In this document: one piece after another, positions 47,224-54,220 of the stretch
Position numbering within the stretch: the first letter of the stretch is position 1
Layout: every line of letters begins with the position of its first letter
Assembly (NCBI GenBank): GCA_002366795.1
Contig: DFBX01000083.1
Coordinates: 24,927 to 88,926 of the forward strand
Length of the DNA: 64,000 bases
From: Rhodobacteraceae bacterium UBA3069
Lineage (GTDB): Bacteria; Pseudomonadota; Alphaproteobacteria; Rhodobacterales; Rhodobacteraceae
Reading direction: 5' to 3'
Made by a program: the position numbers and the translations under genes
The notes under the pieces: generated by a model
Seen by the model: only the letters and a program-made list of their open reading frames with translations
Database searches by the model: none
What the model was told of the DNA's origin: nothing

Positions 47224-48171
47224 TTATTCAAATTCCATCTCGGCAAAGATGCGGCCAGCGTTCTTTGTCGCAAGCTCCTCGAACGTGTCCAGATGGGTCC
47301 AGTTGGACTGGTCCACGTAATAGGCCGAGGCCAGATCGCCCCCCTCCTCCAGATGCGCGCCGATCTTGTCGCGCAGGTCGTGCAGGTAGCCGACCGTGCC
47401 CGTGGTGACAGTGCCCATGTTGGTGGGGTGGCCGTGACCGGGAATCACGTAAGCCGCGCCCAGATCGGTGAACGGCCCCTCGAAGGTTTCGATCCAGCAC
47501 GATGTGCAGGTATCCTCGAAAATCGGGGGCATGCGCTCGTGAAAGGCGATGTCGCCCGCGATCACCGTATCCCACGCGGGGATCCAGACCTGCGTGTCGC
47601 CGGGACCATGGGCCGGGCCAAGGTGCAGGATTTCAAAGGTCACGCCGCCCATCTCGACGATCTTCTTGTCGGTAAAGGTCTCGTCGGGTGCGACGACGCG
47701 GGTGCCTTCCGCCTTGTCCTTGTTATAACGCTCCATCCCCATCAGGATCTGGTCGCCATGGGATTTGATCTCCTCGGCGGCATCCTCGTGCATCAGGATC
47801 GGCACGCCCTGGTCGCGCCAGTAGGAATTGCCAAGCACCGCGTGGCCCTGCCCGTTCTCGCTGATCACCAGCTTGACGGGCTGGTCGGTGATGGCCTTGA
47901 TTTCCTCATGCAAGGCAGCGGCCAGACGGGCGCTTGCGCCGCCGTTCACGACCAGAACCCCGTCATCGGTGACTACAAAGCTCAGGTTGTTGTTGTGGCC
48001 CGAGTTTTCATAGGTCGGCGGCGCGGTGGCCCCGATGGCGGTATAGACATGGGGCACGAATTCGTAGGGTTTCGAATACAGCTCGGACTGCGGATACTGG
48101 TCGGCGATATCTTCGCTGGCCAAGGCGGGGGACGCGGCGATCAGGGCTAAGGTCAGGATGCGGGTAAACAT
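47224..48171 (-). CDS. Periplasmic metallo-beta-lactamase-fold protein with altered metal site
   Basis: A 315-residue protein with a signal peptide (cut near ALA-SED, residue 20) and an MBL fold: LSFVVTDDGVLVVNGG, LGPAHGPGDTQVW, VIAGDIAFHERMP and VIPGHGHPTNMG. The usual HxHxDH motif is replaced by ENGQGH at residues 105-110; only the last His remains. Homologues with a related NxxGQDH-type variant occur, so this may be a family feature, with one metal or none. Start at 48171 follows GGAGGAG. Confidence 0.88.
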   Translation of the reverse strand: MFTRILTLALIAASPALASEDIADQYPQSELYSKPYEFVPHVYTAIGATAPPTYENSGHNNNLSFVVTDDGVLVVNGGASARLAAALHEEIKAITDQPVKLVISENGQGHAVLGNSYWRDQGVPILMHEDAAEEIKSHGDQILMGMERYNKDKAEGTRVVAPDETFTDKKIVEMGGVTFEILHLGPAHGPGDTQVWIPAWDTVIAGDIAFHERMPPIFEDTCTSCWIETFEGPFTDLGAAYVIPGHGHPTNMGTVTTGTVGYLHDLRDKIGAHLEEGGDLASAYYVDQSNWTHLDTFEELATKNAGRIFAEMEFE

Positions 48172-48305
48172 GGTCTCTCCTCCTCGGGATGCTGGGCGCA
48201 GGCTATGCATTCACATATGTGAATGCAAGCCATCCGCGACAGGGATACGAGGCATTCCCGCAAGATGCCCCGCCCCTACCACCTCGGGCCGAGTTCTGTA
48301 CAAAC

Positions 48306-48440
48306 AGGGGCGCTCCCGCCCCCTTATCGGTCCGCGCCTTGCGGCGCGCCCCGTTCGGGGTTGGGCCCAGCCCCGGCTTTGCCGGGGCCACGCCCAACGC
48401 CGAATGCGGGCGCAAGCCCGTCTTGAGGGGGCGGGAGCGC
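48306..48440. repeat. Dispersed intergenic element with perfect terminal inverted repeats
   Basis: A 15-bp perfect inverted repeat (GCGCTCCCGCCCCCT at 48310-48324 and its complement at 48426-48440) brackets about 130 bp of GC-rich sequence with internal hairpins (CCCCGGC TTT GCCGGGG near 48372-48388). The first 60 nt recur at 63829-63888. It lies in the 375-nt gap (48172-48546) between the MBL gene and the SDR gene, where I see no gene. Confidence 0.75.
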
Positions 48441-48546
48441 GCCTTGGCTAAGCGCACCAACCGCTATGCGGAATATCCTTCCGCACCTCTTGCGAAGCCC
48501 CGCTCTTTCCCTCAAACTGCGCCACAAAGCAAACAGGAGGATACCC

Positions 48547-49299
48547 ATGGAACTCAAAGGCAAACACGCGCTGGTCACGGGCGGCGGCACCGGCATCGGC
48601 CTTGCCATCGCACGCGCCCTTGCCGCCGAAGGGGTGCAGGTCACCATCACCGGCCGCCGCCTCAACGTCCTGCAAGAGGTGGCCGAACCCAGCATGCACC
48701 CCGCCGCCATGGATGTCACCGACGACAAGCAGGTGGCCGATGTGATCGCCGATGCCGTGGCCCAGCGCGGCCCGATCCAGATCTGCGTCGCCAATGCCGG
48801 CATCGCCGAGGGGCGCAAGCTGCACAAGACCGACACCGATTTCTGGCGCAAGATCATGGCAACCAATCTTGACGGCTGTTTCTACACGGTGCGCGAATCC
48901 CTGCGCTCGATGCTGGAAACCGACTGGGGGCGGGTGATCGCCATTTCGTCGATTGCAGGGGTGCGCGGCGCGCCGGGGGCCGGGGCCTATGCGGCCTCCA
49001 AGCATGGGGTGATCGGCATGATCCGCTCCTTCGCCGAGGATTTCATGGGCGGGCCCTACACGTTCAACTCGATCTGCCCGGGCTATGTGGACACGCCCAT
49101 CGTGACCCGCAACACCGATGCGATTTCGCAGCGCGCCGGCGTGCCCGAGGATGCCGCCCGCCAGATGATGATCGACATGAACCGCCACAAGCGCCTGATC
49201 ACACCCGAGGAAGTCGCCGCCGCAGCCATGTGGCTGTGCAACCCCGTCTGTCAAAGCGTCAACGGATCCGAGGTGAAGATCGCGGGTGGGCAGGTCTGA
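48547..49299 (+). CDS. Short-chain dehydrogenase/reductase
   Basis: A 250-residue classical SDR. The cofactor motif is TGGGTGIGLAIA (residues 10-21), with CVANAG in the middle and the catalytic YAASK near 155-159 after a Ser in ISSIAG. Substrate unknown; hydroxybutyrate- or acetoacetyl-type reductases look similar. The ATG at 48547 has AGGAGG in good position. It lies 70 nt before kynU, separated by a hairpin. Confidence 0.9.
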   Translation: MELKGKHALVTGGGTGIGLAIARALAAEGVQVTITGRRLNVLQEVAEPSMHPAAMDVTDDKQVADVIADAVAQRGPIQICVANAGIAEGRKLHKTDTDFWRKIMATNLDGCFYTVRESLRSMLETDWGRVIAISSIAGVRGAPGAGAYAASKHGVIGMIRSFAEDFMGGPYTFNSICPGYVDTPIVTRNTDAISQRAGVPEDAARQMMIDMNRHKRLITPEEVAAAAMWLCNPVCQSVNGSEVKIAGGQV

Positions 49300-49326
49300 C
49301 CCTGACCGCGATTCAGACCGCCAAAC

Positions 49327-49357
49327 GCGCCCCCTTTCGCAGCGCCAAAGGGGGCGC
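49327..49357. other. Perfect 11-bp hairpin between the SDR gene and kynU
   Basis: GCGCCCCCTTT (49327-49337) pairs perfectly with AAAGGGGGCGC (49347-49357) across a 9-nt loop. No T-run follows, so it is not a standard terminator. It lies 13 nt before the kynU ATG, where it could occlude the ribosome site or weaken read-through. Confidence 0.6.
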
Positions 49358-49369
49358 TACACCTGCGTC

Positions 49370-50569
49370 ATGACGCATACACATGACACCGCCCTGACCC
49401 GCCCCCTTTTTGATTTGCCCGATGGGGTCACCTATCTTGACGGCAACTCCCTCGGCCCCCTGCCCTGCGGTGCCGCGCAGCGGGTGGCCGACCGGATGCA
49501 GGACGAATGGGGCGCGATGCTGATCACCGCGTGGAACCGCGCCGGATGGATGGCTGAACCTGCCCGCATATCCGCCCGCATCGCCCGCCTGATCGGGGCC
49601 GAACCGGACCACGTGACCCTAGGCGACACCCTGTCGCTGCGCCTGTATCAGGCGCTCCACGCCGCGCTGTCCTTAACCGACCGGCGCGAAATCATAACCG
49701 ACAGCGGCAATTTCCCGTCCGACCTGTATATGGCGCAGGGGCTGCTGGACACGCTGGGGCGCGGCCATACCCTGCGCGTTGTCGCGCCAAAGGACGTGGC
49801 CAGCGCCATTTCAGACGAAACCGCCGTGCTGATGCTGACGCAAGTCGATTACCGCACAGGCCGCAAGCATGACATGGCGGCGCTGACCGCCAAAGCGCAT
49901 GACCACGGCGCGCTGACGGTCTGGGACCTGGCCCACAGCGCCGGCGCGATCCCCGTGAATCTGACCGGGGCACAGGCCGATTTCGCCGTGGGCTGCACCT
50001 ATAAATTCCTCAATGGCGGGCCGGGTTCGCCTGCGTTTCTTTACGCCGCCCCGCGACATGTAAACGCGGTGCACCCCGCCCTGCCCGGCTGGCTGGGCCA
50101 TGCACAGCCCTTTGCCTTTGAACCGAAATATACCCCCGCCGAGGGCATCGACCGGTTCCGCGTCGGCACGCCGCCGGTTCTGGCCTTGGCCGCGCTGGAT
50201 GCGGCGCTGGACGCATTCGACGACACCACCATGCGGGCCATCCTCGAAACCTCCATCACCCTGTCCGAACAGTTGATCCAAGGCATCGCGACACATGCCC
50301 CGCAGCTCACACTCGCCTCGCCCACCGATCCGGCGCAGCGCGGCAGCCAGGTCTCATTCCGCCACCCCCATGCCTATGCCATCTGTCAGGCGCTGATCGC
50401 CCAGGGCGTGATCGGCGATTTCCGCGCGCCGGATATCCTTCGCTTCGGCATCACGCCGCTTTATACCACCGCGGGTGACATCGACCGCGCGGTGCAAATC
50501 CTTGGGGAAATTATGAAGACCGGCGCTTGGGACCGGCCCGAATTTCACGCACGTCAGGCTGTGACCTGA
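49370..50569 (+). CDS. kynU: Kynureninase
   Basis: PLP enzyme of tryptophan catabolism that cleaves kynurenine to anthranilate and alanine. It has 399 residues. YLDGNSLGPLP near residues 17-27, VWDLAHSAGAIPV and the PLP-lysine segment CTYKFLNGGPGSPAF are diagnostic. The rest of the kynurenine pathway (tdo, kfa) is not in the window. It ends 9 nt from the convergent tetR gene. Confidence 0.95.
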   Translation: MTHTHDTALTRPLFDLPDGVTYLDGNSLGPLPCGAAQRVADRMQDEWGAMLITAWNRAGWMAEPARISARIARLIGAEPDHVTLGDTLSLRLYQALHAALSLTDRREIITDSGNFPSDLYMAQGLLDTLGRGHTLRVVAPKDVASAISDETAVLMLTQVDYRTGRKHDMAALTAKAHDHGALTVWDLAHSAGAIPVNLTGAQADFAVGCTYKFLNGGPGSPAFLYAAPRHVNAVHPALPGWLGHAQPFAFEPKYTPAEGIDRFRVGTPPVLALAALDAALDAFDDTTMRAILETSITLSEQLIQGIATHAPQLTLASPTDPAQRGSQVSFRHPHAYAICQALIAQGVIGDFRAPDILRFGITPLYTTAGDIDRAVQILGEIMKTGAWDRPEFHARQAVT

Positions 50570-50578
50570 CCGCTGAAA

Positions 50579-51160
50579 TCAGGCCCGCAGGCCGCGTGCC
50601 ATCAGCCGCGCCAGGCGGCCCATTCCGGCCTGCAAGGCGGCCCAATCGCGGGCCTCTTCCTTGATACCGTAAAGCGCCGCCATAAGCACCTGCGCGACCT
50701 CTTCCGCCGGACCATCCAGCACCACGCGCCCAGACTCGGCCTCGCGCCGCAACCACGCGGCCCAGACAGCCATCAGCCGCGCATCGCCCTCGCGGGCGAC
50801 CTCGGCCCCGACGCTGCTCTTGCTATCGATCAGCTCCAGCCCGTGCGGGCTGGTCATCATGTCCTTGAAAGCCGTGCCACAGATCGCGGCAAAACCCGCC
50901 CCGATCACCGCATCCAATGCGCCCTCGCCCGAAAGCGCCGCCTGCAAATTCGCCTCGGCCTGCGCGAAGTAATGCAGAACGAGCGAGCGGAATATGTCTT
51001 CTTTATTGCTGAAATGCAGATAGAGCGCCGCGCGGCTCATCCCCGCCGCCTTGGCGATTTCCGCCATGGAAACGCGGCGATACCCATAGGCGGCAAAGCT
51101 GCGATACCCCGCATCGAGGATCGCCAGTTTCTTGTCATCTGCCTGCTGCACACTGCTCAT
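50579..51160 (-). CDS. TetR-family transcriptional regulator
   Basis: A 193-residue protein. The N-terminal helix-turn-helix (residues about 10-55) reads ILDAGYRSFAAYGYRRVSMAEIAK and GMSRAALYLHFSNKEDIF, typical of TetR. The C-terminal domain is a helical ligand-binding region. It is divergent from a molybdenum hydroxylase operon, and an inverted repeat in the shared region is the likely operator for both. ATG at 51160 is preferred over 51202. Confidence 0.9.
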   Translation of the reverse strand: MSSVQQADDKKLAILDAGYRSFAAYGYRRVSMAEIAKAAGMSRAALYLHFSNKEDIFRSLVLHYFAQAEANLQAALSGEGALDAVIGAGFAAICGTAFKDMMTSPHGLELIDSKSSVGAEVAREGDARLMAVWAAWLRREAESGRVVLDGPAEEVAQVLMAALYGIKEEARDWAALQAGMGRLARLMARGLRA

Positions 51161-51169
51161 GAAACGCTT

Positions 51170-51228
51170 TTGACAAAACCGCCACATTTTGTCAATTGAC
51201 ACCCCGACACTTAACGCTCATTTTGTCA
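51170..51228. promoter_or_regulatory. Inverted repeat TTGACAAAA-N8-TTTTGTCAA, candidate TetR operator
   Basis: Perfect 9-bp arms (51170-51178 and 51187-51195) with an 8-nt spacer lie between tetR and the iorA-type gene. A third ATTTTGTCA half-site is at 51220-51228, closer to the hydroxylase gene. Symmetry and location fit autoregulation and repression of the divergent operon. Confidence 0.65.
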
Positions 51229-51263
51229 CGAAACCGCCAAACCAGCCGAACAGGAGGCCCGCC

Positions 51264-51722
51264 ATGACCACCCTCACCGTCAACGGAACCACCCATGACG
51301 TGGACCTGCCCGATGATGTGCCCCTGCTGTGGGCGCTGCGCGATGCGCTGAACCTGACCGGCACGAAATACGGCTGCGGGGTCGCGTCCTGCGGTGCCTG
51401 CACCGTGCAGATCGACGGCGAGGCGGTGCGATCGTGCCGGGTCGCCGTGGGCGATGTCTGGGGCGATGTGACCACGATCGAAGGGCTGGGCAGCCCCGAT
51501 GCGCTGCACAGCCTGCAACAGGCATGGGTCGCCCACCAGGTCGCGCAATGCGGTTACTGCCAGTCCGGCCAGATCATGCAGGCCGCCGCGCTTTTGGCGG
51601 AAAACCCCCGCCCCACCGATGCCGATATCGACAGTGCCATGCAGGGCAACCTGTGCCGCTGCGGCACCTATCCGAAAATCCGCGCCGCCATCCATGACGC
51701 CGCCAGCAAGATGCAAGGTTGA
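51264..51722 (+). CDS. Molybdenum hydroxylase small subunit, (2Fe-2S)-binding (IorA/CoxS-like)
   Basis: A 152-residue electron-transfer subunit with two 2Fe-2S clusters. Plant-type ferredoxin ligands lie in [14 protein letters not shown] (C38, C43, C46) and RSCRV (C58); the second cluster has CGYCQSG and CRCGTY. Typical of isoquinoline 1-oxidoreductase alpha and related proteins. ATG at 51264 has CAGGAGG upstream. It pairs with the large subunit gene 9 nt downstream. Confidence 0.93.
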   Translation: MTTLTVNGTTHDVDLPDDVPLLWALRDALNLTGTKYGCGVASCGACTVQIDGEAVRSCRVAVGDVWGDVTTIEGLGSPDALHSLQQAWVAHQVAQCGYCQSGQIMQAAALLAENPRPTDADIDSAMQGNLCRCGTYPKIRAAIHDAASKMQG

Positions 51723-51731
51723 GGTAACACA

Positions 51732-53972
51732 ATGTCCCGTATCGGAAAAATCACCCGCCGCACCTTTCTTGTCACCGCCACCGCCGTGGCCGGGGTCGCG
51801 GCCTTCGGCGTTTATCAGGACAGGCGCACGCCGCCCAACCCGCTGGATCCGGCTGACGGGGAAAGCACCCTGAATTCATGGGTGCTGATCGGCCCCGATG
51901 GCATCACCATCACCACGCCGCGCGCCGAAATGGGGCAAGGCATCCACACCACCCTCGCCGCCATGGTGGCCGAGGAGCTGGACGTGGACCTTGCCGCCAT
52001 CCGCACCCAGCACGGCCCCCCCGCGCAGGCCTATTACAACGGCGCGGTGCTGGCCGCATCGCTGCCATTCCGCGATTACGCGATGACCGATTTCCAGCAT
52101 TCCATCGGGGGAAGCCTCGATTTCGTCGGCAAGATGCTGTCGTTCCAGGTCACGGGCGGGTCCACCTCGGTGGTGGATGCGTTCGACCGGATGCGCCTTG
52201 CAGGTGCCTCGGCGCGCGAGGCGTTGAAACAGGCCGCCGCCGACCGTACCGGGCTGGCGCGATCCACGCTGAAAACCGAAAACGGCCATGTGATCCTGCC
52301 GAACGGAGGCCGCATTCCCTATGCCGACCTGGCCGAGGAGGCCGCGGCCCTGCGCCCGCCGAAAGTCACCCTGCGCGATCCGAAAACCTGGAAGATTCTG
52401 GGAAAATCGCAGCCCCGCGTGGATGTGCTGGCCAAATCCACCGGCACCGCGCAATTCGGCGTCGACACCCGCCTGCCCGGCATGAAATTCGCGGCCCTGC
52501 GGATGAACCCGCACCTGGGTGGCGGCATGACATCCTTTGACGCGACGACCGCCGAAACCATGGCGGGCGTCGAAAAGATAATCGACATGGGCACCGGCGT
52601 GGCCGTGGTGGCCAGCAACACATGGCTGGCGCAACAGGCGGTGGATGCGATTGACGTGGAATGGGAACCCTCTCCCAACCCCGCCACGACCGATGCGGTG
52701 TTCCAAACCATCGCCGCCGCCTTTGACGGCAAAGCCAATTCGACCCTGCGCGACGATGGCGACGCGGACACCATCCCCGAGGGCGCCGAAGTGATCGAGG
52801 CGGAATACCGCGTGCCCTACCTGGCCCATGCCACGATGGAGCCGCTGAACGCCACCGCCCTGTTTGAAAATGGCAAGCTGACGCTGTGGACCGGCAATCA
52901 GGGCCCCGTGTTCCTGCAAAAACGCGCGGCGCAGGAACTGGGCATCGACACCGATGATGTCACCGTCAACGTCACCTTGATGGGCGGCGGTTTTGGCCGC
53001 CGGGGGGAATTTGACTACGGCGTGCTGGCCGCGCGGCTTGCGGGCCAGATCCCCGGCACCCCCGTGCAGCTGACCTGGTCGCGGGCCGAAGACATGACCC
53101 ACGACTTCTACCGCCCTGGCGCGATTGCCCGCTTCAAGGGCGCGATCAAGGATGGCAAGGCACTGCTGCTGGATGGCCATATCGCCGCGCAATCCTGCGC
53201 CCAGCAGGGCGTGGGCCGCTGGATGGGCTTTTCGCCCTCTGGCCCCGACAAGGCGCTGGTCGAAGGGGCCTATGACCAACCCTATGCGATCCCGAATTTC
53301 CGCCTGTCCGGCTATCTGGCCGATCTGGACATTCCCGTGGGCTTCTGGCGCTCGGTCGGATCGTCGCATAACGGGTTCTTTTTCGACACCTTCATGGACG
53401 AACTGGCCCATGCCGCAGGCCGTGACCCGCTGGAATTCCGGCTGGAACTGATGGCGAACGAAGATGCCCGCAGCGCCGAAACCCTGCGCGTCGTGCGCGA
53501 AATGTCAGGCTGGGACGCGGCAAATCCGGCGAACACAGGGCGCGGCGTCGCCTTCTGCTACAGCTTCGGCACCCCCGTGGCACAGGTGATCGAGGTCGCG
53601 GATCAGGATGGCGAAATCCGGATCACCCGCGCCTTCATCGCCGGTGACGTGGGCCGCGCGCTGGACCCCGAAATCACCCGCGCCCAACTGATCGGCGGCA
53701 TGGTCTACGGATTGTCCGCCGCGATCCACGGGCAAATCACCTTTGACCAAGGCGCGGTGGAACAGCTGAATTTCCCCGATTACGATGCCCTGCGCATCAA
53801 CAATATGCCCGAAACCACGGTGCATATCCTTGAAAACGGGCGCCATATTTCGGGCGTGGGCGAACCGGGAACGCCCCCATCCATGCCTGCACTGGCCAAC
53901 GCGCTGTTCGATTTGACTGGCACAAGGGCGCGTCAATTGCCGCTGATGGACCAATACAACCTGGTGCTGTAA
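51732..53972 (+). CDS. Molybdenum hydroxylase large subunit, molybdopterin-binding (IorB-like)
   Basis: A 746-residue xanthine-oxidase-family catalytic subunit. A Tat-type signal, TRRTFLVTATAVAG (residues 8-21), suggests export in folded form. GGGFGRRGEFDYG, AHATMEPLNATA and the C-terminal GVGEPGTPPSMPALANAL, with the catalytic Glu, are visible. Members oxidise N-heterocycles or aldehydes; no FAD subunit gene is present, as in the IorAB type. Substrate unknown. A strong terminator follows. Confidence 0.92.
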   Translation: MSRIGKITRRTFLVTATAVAGVAAFGVYQDRRTPPNPLDPADGESTLNSWVLIGPDGITITTPRAEMGQGIHTTLAAMVAEELDVDLAAIRTQHGPPAQAYYNGAVLAASLPFRDYAMTDFQHSIGGSLDFVGKMLSFQVTGGSTSVVDAFDRMRLAGASAREALKQAAADRTGLARSTLKTENGHVILPNGGRIPYADLAEEAAALRPPKVTLRDPKTWKILGKSQPRVDVLAKSTGTAQFGVDTRLPGMKFAALRMNPHLGGGMTSFDATTAETMAGVEKIIDMGTGVAVVASNTWLAQQAVDAIDVEWEPSPNPATTDAVFQTIAAAFDGKANSTLRDDGDADTIPEGAEVIEAEYRVPYLAHATMEPLNATALFENGKLTLWTGNQGPVFLQKRAAQELGIDTDDVTVNVTLMGGGFGRRGEFDYGVLAARLAGQIPGTPVQLTWSRAEDMTHDFYRPGAIARFKGAIKDGKALLLDGHIAAQSCAQQGVGRWMGFSPSGPDKALVEGAYDQPYAIPNFRLSGYLADLDIPVGFWRSVGSSHNGFFFDTFMDELAHAAGRDPLEFRLELMANEDARSAETLRVVREMSGWDAANPANTGRGVAFCYSFGTPVAQVIEVADQDGEIRITRAFIAGDVGRALDPEITRAQLIGGMVYGLSAAIHGQITFDQGAVEQLNFPDYDALRINNMPETTVHILENGRHISGVGEPGTPPSMPALANALFDLTGTRARQLPLMDQYNLVL

Positions 53973-53996
53973 CGCGTCGCAAACCTGCCAAAACCA

Positions 53997-54035
53997 AAAG
54001 CGCCCGCGGGGAATTCCCCGTCGGGCGCTTTTTTC
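53997..54035 (+). terminator. Rho-independent terminator after the hydroxylase operon
   Basis: AAAAGCGCCCG-C-GGGG pairs with CCCC-GT-CGGGCGCTTTT around an AATT loop, followed by more T; the stem has one small internal mismatch. It lies 25 nt after the large-subunit stop. The rest of 54036-54220 shows no gene. Confidence 0.93.
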
Positions 54036-54220
54036 TGCGCCAGATACTACCCACAGTTGACGCTCGGGTAAGTTTCCTCTGTTCGGACACATTTGCCGCC
54101 AAATCCCGCCTCATCCCAATTGTATCGGTATTTGAAACAAATGCGAAAGATTGGCCGGATCGGCCCGGATTTCGCGGTTAACGCGACAAGACCCGCAAAG
54201 GGCTATCAAGGCAGGCAGTT

